Part shown: positions 37,975 to 51,300 of the stretch, in pieces
Layout of the letters: each line of letters starts with the position of its first letter
How positions within the stretch are numbered: the first letter of the stretch is position 1
From: Mangifera indica
Lineage: Eukaryota > Streptophyta > Magnoliopsida > Sapindales > Anacardiaceae
Direction: 5' to 3'
Assembly: GCF_011075055.1 (NCBI RefSeq)
Contig: NC_058154.1
Coordinates: 9,059,620-9,123,619 of the forward strand
Length of the DNA stretch: 64,000 nucleotides
Position numbers and translations under genes: made by a program
Notes under the pieces: model-generated
Database searches by the model: none
What the model was told of the DNA's origin: nothing
Seen by the model: the letters and a program-made list of their open reading frames with translations, nothing else

Positions 37975-38179
37975 TTCTCATAATTATAGAACATGCAAAT
38001 TATATTGCATTGAAAAGACATAGAAAGCGCCTGACAAATATTTGTGCTCACATGCTTTTGAAAATAGTAAAATTATATATATAAATTTATGAAAAAGATG
38101 ACACGTAACTGTATGACTATAAAGGGACATGGGCTAACCTGCTTTGAAAGGCAAGGCTTCACCACTATTTTAGTAATAT

Positions 38180-38765
38180 ATTTATAATAGATGAGAAATT
38201 AAAATATTTATATATTTTAAAATTATTGTTAAATTTTTTATTAAATTTAAAGATAAATTTTTATTTAATAATAATAGTATTAAAAATATTTTATTTTATT
38301 TTATTTTTTATATTTTAAAAATAAATATTTAATCTCTATACTTAAATTTTAAAAACTGATTTTTTTTTCAAATTTTTAAGTTTTTTCTTTACCTTTCTCT
38401 CCTATCACCAATAACCGATGCAACACATTGTTAAACAATGAGTATATTTCAAATCTAGGCTCGTTCTTCATTGGACGATGATGTGTCGTTTAAAAATTAT
38501 CCTTTAGATGTCTTTGTTTTATTCCTTTACCATTAGTTCACCGTTCTTAGGAGAAAATGACCAAATTATAGATTTGGTATTCTAAGAAGGAAAAATAAAT
38601 TTTAAAAAATTTAATTAAAGAAAGAAATATTATTTTTTAGATTAAAAAATATAATATAATTTTAATTATTTTAATATTATTGATAAAATAATAACTGAAT
38701 TCTAAAAAAAAATTATAAATATATCTTAATAAATTAAAATTTAAATAAATATTTAAATTTTTTAT
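38180..38765. mobile_element. Degraded Mutator-like inverted-repeat element
   Basis: Inner arms match the family (left ttttaaaaactgattttttt, right attattttttagattaaaaa). The core contains the palindrome cattgttaaacaatg. Terminal GGCC ends not found. It ends about 340 bp upstream of the BBX start codon. Confidence 0.4.
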
Positions 38766-38923
38766 TTATCGATGTTATATACATACCATTTTTCAAAACT
38801 TGTTTGGAAAATTATCCTTTTCCCTTTCGAAAGGTATGTAAAGACTGGTGATGATATTTCGCAAGTCTTACGGCTAGACAGCACAGAGGCGGTCTCCTGT
38901 TTCACAGCACAAACTATAAATCG

Positions 38924-38931
38924 CCACGCGT
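38924..38931 (+). promoter_or_regulatory. TATA box of the BBX gene
   Basis: CTATAAAT, about 180 bp upstream of the BBX start codon, would place transcription start near 38955 with a leader of about 150 bp. CCACGCGTCC (a CACGCG, G-box-like core) follows directly. Confidence 0.55.
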
Positions 38932-39106
38932 CCGTTGCCGCCATTCAAACACGCCTGTACACTCATAGCCGCACAAAATATCCTCTTCCCCTTTCCTCGC
39001 TGCCACTCAACTAAACGCTAAACCCAAAACCCGCCGCCTTTAGATCTTCCACTCCTTTTGACCTTGAAAGGATCAGTCTTGGTGCGGAAAAAAAAACGAC
39101 ACAGAA

Positions 39107-41859
39107 ATGAAGATACAGTGCAACGTATGCGAGGCTGCCGAGGCCAAGGTTCTGTGTTGCGCGGACGAGGCCGCGCTCTGTTTTGAGTGTGATGACAAGG
39201 TTCACGCTGCGAATAAGCTCGCCAGCAGGCACCAGAGGGTCCCTCTCTCCTCTTCTGCTTCTCAGATGCCCAAGTGCGATATTTGTCAGGTATATTGGGA
39301 ATATGTTACTGGGAAGGCTAATTGTGTTATATGGGTGTGAGTGGAGTTGAATTGAGGGTTTTGTTTGTACGCTAGTGTTTTATGTTTTGGTTGTTTAGAC
39401 TAATTGAGGGTGAATAATATATCTGTTGTGGATTATGTTGTCTATCTCTGGTAACTGGATTTGTTGACATTGATTTGTTCTAAGTAATTATATTATGAGG
39501 TTTTGATGGGCATACAAGTAGTGTAATGACTATCGAGGATTGAATTTTACAAGTTCTATAAATATGTCTTTTTGCATCTGAAGTGTGTTTGATAGCTGCA
39601 ACTGGTTTCGATGTGAAAAATTTTCTGGGTTGTTGATGTTTTGCGCTAATATTGTGGAAATCCTTTAAAATATGTATTATCTTTAAGTAACGAAATTTTA
39701 TTGTTATTAGGCCAAGAAGCATGGTTTAATTGTTTTCTTAAAGAGAGAGAAGTTATCATCAAGTATTAAAATTTAGACATTAGACAAAATGGAAAACAAT
39801 GTGTTCATTTTTTAAGCTGGTTAAGTTCTAACTCCTACTGAAAATAAATTGAGAAGAGACTTGAATGTTGGCTGACAATGACATGATTTTGCTATAACTT
39901 CCAAAGACATATGGATATATGTATATGGACCAAGTGTTGTATGGTTTAATTGACTTTGTTGTATTTGTTGATTTTGACTTTTCAAATAGATGTATTCTTC
40001 ATGTTAATTGACTATTGAGAATGTAACCACACCTTGCAGGAAACAGCTGGCCTTTTCTTTTGTTTACAAGATCGGGCCTTACTCTGCAGGAAATGTGATG
40101 TTGCCATACACACTGCAAATTCTTTTGTGTCTGCTCATCAGAGATTTTTGCTTACTGGGGTGAAAGTAGGTCTTGAAGCAGCTGACCTTGGTGCATCTTC
40201 ATCTACAGTCAAGTCAACTTCTGGGGAGAAAATTTCAGAAACCAAATCCCACTCAATGTCTAGATGGAGCAACCTGATGCCATTGGCTGGTGAATGCAAA
40301 GATGTTTTACCTGCAAACACTGGTGGAATTGGGGATTGTGAGACAACAAGAGTATTGTTTGCTGGGGGTTCTACCACTGAAAGCATACCATTGTGGCAAG
40401 TGGATGAATTTCTTAGTCTTCCTGAATTTTCTCAAAATTATGGTTTCGTGGATAATGGATCATCTAAGGTATGCTTATTTTCTTTATACAAGTAATATAT
40501 CATTTGACATTAGAGTGGAGGTCAACTTTTTATATTAATAGGTTTGTTGCTTCATGAATAACAAAAGTTGTTTACACTAAAATGTTTGTCAAAAGGTATC
40601 CCTAATGCTGACATTGGTATCACAGAGTGTTGACTCAAATACACATCACTTTCTCTTGCATCAATGGTTCATGGTGAGGTCATGCCTTGTGGACATGGAA
40701 GAAGCTCTGGCAGGACTGGAGTTGGCTCCATGGTCTGGTGGTGACATCACTGTGTTTGCTGGTAGAGATTTTGCATTGTGACAGTGAATATTGTAGGTAG
40801 CATCTAGGTCAATCTGCCAATGGCATTGTAGCAACAATGTAGTGATAAATCTGGTTGATAACAACTCAAACTGTGAGGTAAACTCTTGAAGCGGTAATAA
40901 ATTAGTCTGCTCTATAGTTTGTAGTGATACCTTGTGTCTGGTTGGATCTGTTTCCGTTTGAAGGTTAAAATTGGAATAGAGAACCCTTTTAACCTTTCTA
41001 TAAAAAAACCTTTCTTTTGTATATGTATATTTTTTAATTTGAAAAAACAATCAAGGCTTTACTTGCATACTTTTCATAGGCTTATGTTGTCTGCCTTGGT
41101 TCTGGGGCTCATGTGTTAATGATGAATTACACATTTTTGAGTTATTAGCATTACCCTATGGCTTCTGAAGTTTTCTTTCTTGTTGATAACATGCATCCAC
41201 TCGCACGTAAACACACACACACACACATGTAGGCCACAGTCTTAACTTCTCTGCATTGTTAAGATCATCCTGGTTCCAGATCATGTTAATGTTGATAATA
41301 AACCTATTATAGATCTGAAGTGGATATAGGGCATCCTTTATGGTGCATGCAGGCATATTTCCATGCCATGTCCTTGACCTTCGGTCGCATTGCAACTTTG
41401 AAGTGTTCTTGTGTTCCTGGTATTAGACCCAGAAAGGAATCAATCGACCTAACCACTCAACAGTAATAACTTTATTATTTATTCCCTTTAGCACCTAGTA
41501 TATTGACATTTTCGTCCATTATCTACAGCTGATACAGCTGACAACTGTGATTATTTTCTGCTGTGTATTTCCAGACTGATACTGGCAAGCGTGGAGACTC
41601 CGACAGCTCCCCAATCTTAAGATCCTCTGAGGAAGAGCTAGACGATGATGAGTGCTTGGGTCAGGTGCCAGAGAGCTCACAGGCGGTGCCACAAATTCCT
41701 TCCCCTCCTACAGCCTCAGGGCTCTATTGGCCGAAAAGTTCTACTTCGAGTCTATATGATACTGCAGCATTTGTGCCTGACATATACAGCTCAACCGTGC
41801 AAGACACCCGCTGCCATCAGCTTTATGGCCCTGCAAAAAGACTGCGATGGGAGTTATAA
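39107..41859 (+). CDS. Double B-box zinc-finger protein (BBX22/LZF1-like)
   Basis: Transcription co-regulator of light signalling, acting in the nucleus. Exons 39107-39289, 40040-40468 and 41575-41859 join in frame to 298 residues. Two B-boxes stand at the N-terminus. The first begins [21 protein letters not shown] and runs to [13 protein letters not shown]. The second begins [20 protein letters not shown], continues [24 protein letters not shown] and ends in LLTGVKVGL. There is no CCT domain, which places it in the two-B-box group IV. The C-terminal part keeps [23 protein letters not shown], then [18 protein letters not shown] as in BBX22/LZF1, and ends in the basic RLRWEL. Intron 1 falls exactly after the first finger of box two (CDICQ). 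In Arabidopsis such proteins work with HY5 downstream of COP1. Closest relatives are BBX22-type, but related BBX20/21/23 cannot be excluded without a tree. Confidence 0.93.
41209..41227. repeat. (AC)n microsatellite in BBX intron 2
   Basis: An uninterrupted AC dinucleotide run lies within the 1.1-kb second intron. The rest of that intron shows no other feature. Confidence 0.8.
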
Positions 41860-42239
41860 TTAGTAAGGAGGTTTTTGATTATTTTTAACAGAGCGAAGTG
41901 TGTTATAATATGTGATCTTATAAACTAAACAAACCTCTGTTGTACATTTTTCAGAAGTTTTAGCAATACACTATTTTTATGGACAAAAATACCCTATTCA
42001 CAAAGTTTTAAACCTTTAATTGAAATCCATTCCATAATCCTCGATGGGATATATATGTTCATGGAGTATTTTGAGACTCTACACAGGGGATGTCTAATGT
42101 TTGATAGAACTATAGGGTGGCTTGTAATGATGAGCTTAACTATTGGACATTCTCAAAATAGTTAAAATTACATATGCCTCCCTATTATCCTATAAATGTT
42201 CTTACTGCCTTTTTGGATATTATTGGGCACAGGGTTAGG

Positions 42240-42650
42240 TTCAAGGTCGCCCGAACTCAAGTTTAGCTTGGCTTAAAGGGAGTCTAGCTTGAGTTCCCAT
42301 TAAATTGTTTGAGCGTAGTTCATTTGAGAGAGACCCAAACTCAAATTTGACTCTAGTGTTGAGTTGAGTAGAATTTTAAGTTCAGTTCAGTACTATAACT
42401 GAATAATAAATAACTAAAATAATATTATTTTAATGTGTATTAATTAAAATAATATCGTTAGTCGATTCATATTAAATTTTCATATTTGCGAGTTTAGTGA
42501 ACCGAATATCTTTTAAGTTTAAACTCAAATACGAGTAGAAAATATTTAACTTTTAGGTTTGAGTTCGAGTTTAAGTTGAGTTTATTTGAGATTTGTTCAA
42601 ATGCGTTTATTTTATAATTTGAATAAATTCAGTTTGAATCTAACCTAATT
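42240..42650. repeat. Dispersed 'gagctcgagctcaa' repeat, copy 3' of BBX
   Basis: Words such as cccgaactcaagtttagctt and tgagttcgagtttaagttga repeat along an AT-rich stretch. It ends shortly before the start of the MSL segmental duplication. Confidence 0.45.
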
Positions 42651-44644
42651 GAACACTTTTATCCTTAATAGTAATATTTGTGTTATGTGGATGGATAGTT
42701 ATAAGTTAAATTCACTTAAAATGAATAATCTTATTTTTAGTTGTTAGTTATATCATCACTCACCATCCATAGTTTTGTTTTATTATATTTATGCTTGCAA
42801 TTTATAATACCAACAAAAACTATTATTTTTATATTTTGTTTCTACAGAATATGAGTTTTTTCATTATCGATTGACATAAAATTGATAGTTGTCCATATCA
42901 AACTAACTTTGACGTAACTTAATGTCTCTAAACTTATCAATTAAAGGTCTTATAATACGACCAAAGATCTTTTGGATTGTGTTTTCACAAATCTTTAGTG
43001 GGTTGGTTAACATGATTATATGGGTTGATCCATCAAATTATAATTTTTTAATTTTAATTAATATTTAATCATTTATAAATTTTCAATTTTTGTAACAAGT
43101 CATGTCAAAACAGCACGAGGACTTTAACCTAAGGCCTTAGACATGACTTGCAATTTTATAGTCTATGCAAAGGGAAAAAAAAAAGAGATCTGGGCCTTGC
43201 TGTGAGCAAGCCCAACTCCTTTGACATGTCTAAACCAATGTATGTAATTTAATATTCTGAAAATGATGTGTATAGTATAGAGTGTTATTATCATATGAGG
43301 ACTTGTTTATACTCTATTCAAAGTGAAAGGTATATCTATAATACTAAAATTATTTTGATTGAAAATAAGGAGATAAATTTCGTTTGTTGACACCAAAGAG
43401 AAGAAGAAACATCCCACCATATGTGTTGAGTAGATTTGTTACTATGCTACGAGACAGAAAATCTGTATGCGCTCTTGGATGAATGGTAGATAAAAGATGT
43501 CCTTGTTCGTTGGTATTATAGCTAGTCATTGGTTATAATTACTCGGACAAGTTTTATAATAGTAAGGCCTATCAAAGAGATCTCTAGAGGGTCAGCCCAA
43601 ACACTCCTTAATTAGAGTTTGGTTCTAATAAAAAATGATTTGATTTGAATTTATTGAGTTAAAATTAGGTTTACTTTAAATAAAAAATGATTCAGTTTGA
43701 TTTGATTTTATTATTTGAATCAATTATTCAAATTCATAGCTTGATTAGATTGGAATTGATTATTTGAATTTACAATTCCAATTTGTGATTTGAGTTCGTA
43801 ATTTATTGACAAAATGATGTCATTTTATTCAAATAATATTTAAAATTACTTATTCGAACTATAAATTTAAATTGAATCGAATTGAGCTAATTCATGACAT
43901 GAATTCAAATCAAATCATGGCTTGATTGAGATAAACCATTTTTCATTTGAACTGAAATTAAATCAGACCTAATTTCGGCTCAAAACAGACCTATTTTATT
44001 CGAAAAATCCTTGACAAGTAGTTATTTTGACAGGAAATTCTCTACCTTTGCCAAGTTTTCAATTTAATTATGAATCAAATTTAATCAAAATCTTCTTTAT
44101 ACATTGAGATAAAATCATTCAATCCTATTCTATTGATTATATTCGCATAATCTTTCAAATATTAGCTAAAGTCGATTAAATCCTCCCAAATAAGATTATT
44201 TACTTAATTAGCCATTGTCTGAACTAGAAGCCTGAAGAGCACTTCACATGCTTTGTGAGCAAAAGCACACGCATGCATTGGTCATTCATGGAACAATAAT
44301 ACTCCTGGCTCATGCAATCAAGACAAAAAACCCCACACACGTACTAAAATTTAAAACAAGACAGCTAAGGACATCATTGTCTTCATGTTCACATTTCCAC
44401 AATCTCATGTCATCAAAAGCTCAACACTTGTTTAAAGGGCTTCTATTAAAAGCAATTGCAATATTTGGCTTGTTCAAACAAAGCATTCATCAAGAGTACT
44501 CAAATCAAATAAATCTATATATATGTACGGATTGTACAAACTCAGATGACAGTTTATAATTGAGTGATATAATTATTTATTTTTTCTCTCACTTCAAAAT
44601 TATTCAATCAAATACTATCGAATCAAATTGTATGAGAAAGTTTA

Positions 44645-44815
44645 TGATAAAATTATATGTACCTATTTTAAATACATAAATAGGTACACATTTACATTTG
44701 TCATCATATAATTGGGTGATTTTGAATTAAAAATAAAGTAACACTTAATCACATGATGACACAAATAAATGTGTATCTATTTGTGTATTCAAAATGGGTA
44801 TACATAATATTGCTC
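44645..44815. repeat. Near-palindromic MITE, reference copy
   Basis: 171 bp. The left arm tgataaaattatatgtacct...gtcatcatataattgggtga pairs with the complement of ttaatcacatgatgacac...ggtatacataatattgctca over about 70 nt. The unpaired centre is ttttgaattaaaaataaagt. The segmental duplication carries a second copy at about 60054-60225. Confidence 0.75.
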
Positions 44816-45065
44816 AAAAATTTATACAATTTGTTTATACATATAACATTACTCATTCACAACATGGCACTGACAAGTAGTAAATTGCATCATCATATAC
44901 AAAATAACAGAGACGAGGAGAATATCATTTGATCCTACTATATAAACACAAGGCTTTGAAGTTCATAACATCGAGGAAAAATAAGACAAACTACATAAGA
45001 AATGAAACAATATCCCAAATGGCACTCTTTAATCTTCAAATACTGTTTTTCGCTTGCTTTACCTC

Positions 45066-48000
45066 TCAGCTAGAAGTTGCCGTCCGGTTTGAAGAGATGC
45101 GATCAAAGTTCATGGGATGCATTGAAGGCATGGAAGGCATGGCACGGACGTTTATGTCAATTGGGTATAAGCGATACTGGATGTCAAGCTCCTTGAAAAT
45201 CTTAAACATTTCTTCAACCAAGAGGGCTCTCCTTGACCATTTCTCCCCCATGTCTTGGTGGTTCATTCTATGTGTTAGCCATACTGCTATCCTTACCCTG
45301 TTTAGTTCTTCCAGTTCCTTGAATATGATCATAGGTTGGGGATACCAGTGGTCCTTCTTGTTGTCGACATAACTGCAGAAGTACTCGATCATTACATGAT
45401 CAAAGTAGTAAATAATTTTAAACTGCAAAAACAGGATAACGGTTGCATATTATTAAAATTTATTAGTTACCTTAGTATTTTCTGTTTCATGAGTGCAATC
45501 TTCTCTGCCGGAGTAGATACATGGATGCAAAACTCGACTGCATCTCCCATATCTGGACTTCGGTAGTAATTGCTAATAGCCTTGGTAGCAAGAACACTAT
45601 TTGGAATAATAATCTTCTGGTTGTCGTATCTTAGGAAAACAGTAGTTAAGATGTTCATTTCTTCCACTACCATCTGCAATTTGATGGAAACATTACTTGG
45701 GTGAGCACACCGTCCACATAAATAAAAGTTGGTGTATTTGTGAAGGGATAGAAAGATGAACTGTTGTTTATTCAATATACCTGAACTCCGTCAATCTCAC
45801 AACGATCGCCCACATCAAAGGGGTGCATTACAAACAGAAAGATAATGGCCTCAAATACTGTCTTGCAAGTGTTTCCAAATATGAACGCCACTAAAAGAAG
45901 CTGAGAGCTTATGAAGACTAGAAATTTGGTGGTGGCGATTCCCAATATAAGGAGCCAGATAACTACAATGATAATGGCAACCAAAATGTTTACCATACGA
46001 TGAAGCCTGTTGACTGCTGTTTTCGTATCATTCAACGTAAATGCCAGTGCCTTCCGCTCTCTAAAAACATTAACCTAAAACAGATGCATTGTATTAACAT
46101 CATATAACGTATAACAATAAGTTATAGAACTCAACCTGAAATACCTACAATCAATCATGCCATCACAAACAAATATCAGATAGGTTGTTTTTTTAATGCA
46201 TTCTCTTCAACCTGAACCGAGAACTTGCATGCAAAAAGTTTTATAACTGTGTTCATTGACACTTAGGGAGATGCGAGGATACCCCAAAGATAATCAGAGA
46301 TCAATGTGCACATATTTTGACCTTCGTTCAGCAAATAAATTGACATTTACTTTCATCACACAATGAACAGGAAAAAGAAGAAAGGAACAAGATATGCATA
46401 GAGCATATCACCAGTTCTTACCACCCAATTCTTCAAGGCCGACTTGCTGATTCTCTTGTTCTCAGACACTCCTTCAAAGAGACTCATTGTCTTCTCAGCC
46501 TCATCTTCTGGCAAGAATCGCATTAGGTCCTCCCGGAATATGAACCTGAAAAAGGAAATTTGCAACCAGGTATTAGCATTGATATGTTGTCACAATCTCT
46601 CTACAAGATACAGGTGCAAATTGTATTCTTTATGCTTGATTTGAAATTTGCAAAATTTATAATTTTTCCTACTAAAATTCATTACAAGAAAAGAAACTAA
46701 AATGAACGGAGCTTTTTCATCAAGATATAGTTTGAGAGCAAAGTTTAAGAAATTACTTAGCAGACTCACCACAGATAGAACAAAGATGATGCAACTTTAA
46801 AAAAAACAGAAACTGTTAGTAAAAGCTAAAAAGTAGACTCAACAACTAAATTCAAATTCAAAACAGGGTAGAAGTGAAATCAAATTCAAGGCAGACAATC
46901 ACCCTATTTGCACATGTAAAATAGTCTTGCAAATGTGATAGGATTAAGCACATACTTGGACCCTTGCTTAGCCACATTCTGGAAAATTTTCTTTGCGGCA
47001 ACTTTTGCCTCGCATTCATTTTTAATATGTGGTCCAGACTCATCAGCATGACTTGAATCTTGTATCTGTTCATCTAATGTGGTGAGAGATCCATGCCGGA
47101 CTATGTTGATAAGCCTCTTCATATTCCAAGCAGAGACATTCTTATGGTTCAACTTGTGCAAGTGATCAATTGTGATTCCATTATCTTCCTTGTTGGAAAG
47201 TGCACGAGGAGTTTTTTGTAGCCTTCCACTCCCTATCACCTTCGCACTCTGTGGTGATGATAAGGTACTTGTCTTGAGGCCCGGAGGGATAGTAGCACCT
47301 GCATTCTGTAGTTTTTGAATCTCACTTGATATTCTTTCCTCTTCCTCCTCTGCCTTTTGTATTTCGATCACAGGAGGACCAGAAAGTGTTTCAATCACAT
47401 ATTGAGTGAACAATGCCTCCTGAATTCTGTCAAAGTATGTGCTCACATGGAAAGATGATGCTAGAACTTTCACAAGAAGCGCCTTCACCAACCACAACAG
47501 CACACCTACTACTAGACAAACCAAGATCTTAGTTACAATCCGAAGAACTTTACTGTTCGTCTGCCTCTCAACTTTCTTATCAAACAGGTAATGCCAAGCA
47601 ATCAACACAAGCCCCAACCAAATACAATTCTGTACTGCTTTCCTCAATCCATAAACAAAATACAAAACCCGTTTTCGCAACAAAAAGTTCCTTTCGAAAA
47701 AGAACACAACAATCCTCACGATCCAACTAGACACCAACCTACCACATATCAAAACCAAAATCAAAACCTCCCATTTCCACAAGTCGAGATTCCACAATTG
47801 CTTATCCCTTAAAAATTTAAAAGTCAAACTACAAACTAACGCAGCTATAATCAAAATCAAAATTAACCATTCAATCACAACCCAAATACTAACTTTCTCC
47901 TTCTTATACTCATCTGGCAAATCCTCATCTGAGAATGGATCATCTTCTTCATCTTCAACATTTCTCCCAATAAACCCACTTTTCAACTGAGTTGATCTCC

Positions 48001-48682
48001 CTATAAACCCACTTTTCAACTGAGCTGATCTCCCCACAACTCTCCCAGATTTTTTATCGACTCTGTCCTGTGGAGGGTCCAACAACCTAGATTTAGGTTT
48101 AGTCATCAACAATTTAGACTTCCTATTAAAAGACACATTACTATTAAACGACCGATTAGAAGAACACTTCAAAACCTCTCCTTCAGAATCTTTTTGTGGA
48201 GATTCTTTATAACTGTGATTAGAATGCCTTCTCTCTAAAGACTCAAAGGAAACTCTATTACCTCTATTATACAGAGTAGGCGACTCAGCTACCGTTGGTA
48301 AAGTCGGTATAGTATTAATATTACCATTATTTTCACTAGCTGCTTCTTGCTGTTGAAGTTCATCCATGTCCAAATCCATATCAAGACAGATCTCACCTGA
48401 AGCCTTCTGCTTATGAAGAAACTGACCAATCAACTTCGAGGGTGGATCTTCAGCTCCTGCACCGCGCTGCATGAAATCAAAATCCCCACCTTCTTGAACA
48501 CTCTTCCCTTCTTCCCCGCTCTTCTTCTTTATGTTACCGCTGGTTTTCTTCAGGTCTGTATCTTTCCAAAAATCATAACTTGACTCTCTCCAAATCGTGC
48601 TGGTGTTGGTGTTGATTGTACTTGTTTTATCACCGTCCATCTTGATGACAACCTCTCTCCGGTCAGCAGAATCAACCGCCAT
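45066..48682 (-). CDS. Mechanosensitive channel, MscS-like (MSL4/5/6 type), copy 1
   Basis: Stretch-activated ion channel, expected in the plasma membrane. Exons (minus): 48682-46956, 46545-46422, 46074-45781, 45673-45471, 45372-45066, joining in frame to 884 residues (Arabidopsis MSL6 about 856). The start MAVDSADRREVV is the first in-frame ATG with good context; upstream in-frame codons are not ATG. A long soluble N-terminus contains a tandem 11-residue repeat (GRSAQLKSGFI, GRSTQLKSGFI) and an acidic NVEDEEDDPFSDEDLPDEY. Four hydrophobic segments follow in exon 1 (VSIWVVIEWLILILIIAALV, WEVLILVLICGRLVSSWIV, CIWLGLVLIAWHYLF, ILVCLVVGVLLWLVKALLV). Two more lie in exon 3, the last being the pore-lining QLLLVAFIFGNTCKTVFEA before FVMHPFDVGDRCEIDGVQ. 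The C-terminal MscS domain includes EEMNILTTVFLRYDNQKI and YYRSPDMGDAVEFC. DEDLP and VERQTNSKVLR motifs favour MSL4/5/6 over MSL10. Confidence 0.95.
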
Positions 48683-48999
48683 ACTAAACTCCCTCACGTT
48701 CACACCTTCAAACAAGCTAGAAACAAAAATACAAACTTCAAAGTTGTGAAGAATTGGGAAAATGTGGGTGGCTTTTGTAAGTGAAAGGAGGTGTTTGGTT
48801 TCAGGGCGTGAAAGTGGAAGAAAACATGGAGACGCGTGTAGTAAAAGAGGGAATAAAGAAACATTGAAGAGACAGAGACACTGCGAGATATGACAGAGAA
48901 AGACGAGGACAGGTGGAGGTAACCACTTAATTTATTTGTTTGTTGAAACAATTCCGAACGTACAAAATTCTCTTGAAATTTTCTAAATAAAGTTCAGTT

Positions 49000-50190
49000 C
49001 TGTCTTGCCTTTCGAATTAGATAGATGGGCGATTTAATATAAATTTAACTTATAATTTATTTAAATTATATTTAAAAATTATTAAAATAATATTATTATA
49101 TTAATAAATTAAAATTTTAAATTATGAATTAAAATTACAAATGTAAGTAATGAATTTAAAATTCAAATAAAATTTAAATCGAATCATTTTTGTTCAAAAC
49201 AAACTTGAACCATTTTTAATATTAGTTTGATAAATTCAAATCAAATTCGAATTAAATTATATTTTATTTAAACTAAGCTAAAAATAAAAGATATTTAAGT
49301 TTGATTTGATTCATACCTATACCAACTTTTATAAATCTGATGTGAAAGCATTTAACATATTTAAAATTATTTAAAATTATAAAAATTAAAAATTATTGAA
49401 ACGAAATTACTTCGTTTAAAAGATCTTGTGTTAAACATATCGATTTTTTATCTTTATTTGTGGATTTGTAATAAAAGTTTGTTTTATACTAGAGGGGAAA
49501 GATGATAAAAAGGGAAAAAAATAGTTCTATTATAGGAAGTTTTCGTATTTTTAAATTACCCAAAAAAAAAGGTTTTCCTGTTTTTATTACTATATTATTG
49601 GAAATTAAAGCAAATATATATATATATGATTTGAAATAAATTCATAAATAAAATTTGTATGAATTTACTATGTGATACACAAATCATATAACATTACGTG
49701 ATTAGATAATTTTAAATTAAAAATAAAATAATAACTCAATCCAATCATATTATGATATATTATCTGTATATCGAAATTATATATAAAAAATAGATATATC
49801 TAATATTTATTATTTGTTATTATAAAGATTTTTTTGATAATGAAGAATCTCATCAAAGTTGAATTGTTATTTTTATAAAATTAAAACTAATTATATTAAA
49901 TAAAATAAATTTTAATATAATAATAAACCTCGTAATTATTAAATTATATAAATTAAAAGTTTAATAGTGGAGTATTATTAAAAATATTTTAAATTTATAT
50001 TTTTTATATATATAAAATACTCTATTTTGCCACTTACACCGCCTTAAAGGTTTATTGCTGTAAAGCTGTAAAGTAGTCTTAGGTTGCAAGTTTGTTTGCC
50101 GTAAAGTTGAAATCTTAGGTTGAAAGTTGAAGATGACATTGATATTTACTAAATTTGAATGATGATAATGCCCCTCTTCTTATTTATTAA
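49000..50190. other. Intergenic AT-rich DNA with a MITE and an old repeat
   Basis: 49000-49320 belongs to the dispersed aaattcgaattaaa/gagctc-type repeat. 49620-49800 is a near-palindromic MITE (core ttttaaattaaaaataaaat). The remainder is poly-A/T and gene-free. Confidence 0.5.
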
Positions 50191-50196
50191 ACTTTA

Positions 50197-50774
50197 GGCC
50201 AAAAGATTTGTTACTACCCAAGATATAATGAAATCATAAAGTGATTTTTTTAAGCTATGATATCGTCTAGATTGGACGAATTCAAACGATTCATTTAAAT
50301 GATAAAGATGTCATCGTCCAGACAAAGTGTCAATAAGTGACTCTTTGTTTGGATGACAATGCATGTAGATAAAAATCGTCTAGATTTTCAAACGAAAATA
50401 GTTTGAATTTCTAGACGATTTCATCGATCTATGGTCAGAGAGGAGAGGGAGAGAGGCCAAGAGGGAGGAGGACTGATAGATATAGATGGTGGATCGTCAT
50501 TAGAGAAAAGAGGAAAAACCCTCGAGGAAATTCCCACTTTTCAAATTTTGAAAGAAATTTTAAGGGGAAATTGCGAGATTTTCAATTTGGAGTGGGGGGA
50601 ACATGATAAAAGTTTAGTTTTGAAATTTTTTTTTGTTAAATAACGGTTTTATCCCTAATCTTAATTATGATTTTTAATAAAAATTATCTTATGGGTAGAT
50701 ATTTAAATTTTTAAAAATTGAAAAGTTACGCTTGAGATTTTACTATACCTTTGATGAGAACAAGTCTTTTAGCG
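50197..50774. mobile_element. Mutator-like inverted-repeat element with perfect 9-bp duplication
   Basis: 578 bp, GGCCAAAAGATTTGTTACTA at the left and ...aacaagtcttttagcg at the right, flanked by taaacttta at 50188-50196 and 50775-50783. The core hairpin has 21-nt arms with two mismatches (50373-50393 against 50401-50421, word AAATCGTCTAGA). A weaker inverted pair, ccagacaaag/ctttgtttgg, precedes it. The 70-codon open stretch inside is purine-rich arm sequence, not a gene. Confidence 0.9.
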
Positions 50775-50969
50775 TAAACTTTAAGACATAATTAAATGAT
50801 ACATATGGAATTTGATGGATGATGTCAACCTAATTGGTGTTACTTATGATAACTCATCATTATTTATTACTATTTTATTAGTTGGATTTAGGAATGTCTT
50901 ATTTCCATAATATCAAAATTAAAAAATTAATTTAAAATTTTAAAATTAATTTAAAATTTTAAAATTTTA

Positions 50970-51300
50970 GATATAAAAAATTATTATATTTAATAAAATT
51001 TGAAAAGTATAAATAATTATTATATTTAGCAAAATATAATAAAATAATACTAATATATTATTTTACTTAAATACTTAAGGTATAATTATTTTAAAATATT
51101 TTTTATATTATTTATTATATTACTTGAAAATAAATTTTTTTTATTCTAAAAAATTAAAAAATAAAATTATAATTATAATAAAATTACCATTATCTTTTAA
51201 TATTTAAGATAAAAATGATAATAAGAATATCTCTTATATTATTTGTCACATTATCATTAATAATAAAAAATTGTTAGAATAATGTTTAAAGCCGGATAAA
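50970..51300. mobile_element. Degraded Tourist-like MITE
   Basis: Carries the family's inner blocks (aagtataaataattattata, atttgtcacattatcattaa) but neither GGGGCGTTTGG end survives. 51300-52260 after it is AT-rich with no recognisable feature. Confidence 0.45.

Larger units (their letters stand above)
42833..48715. repeat. Segmental duplication, copy 1 (MSL gene plus 3' flank)
   Basis: From attttgtttcta at 42833 onward, this block is nearly identical to 58049-64000 in the same orientation, including non-coding flank, an embedded MITE, introns and exons. The offset is 15216 at the start, 15409-15411 through the introns (a 190-bp insertion in copy 2) and 15429 in the 5' part of exon 1 (an 18-bp insertion). 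The right limit cannot be seen because copy 2 runs off the window. Confidence 0.95.

Noticed and set aside
44929..45566. Plus-strand open frame of 147 codons (also at 60336)
   Set aside because: Antisense to the last MSL exons, which are unambiguous on the minus strand.
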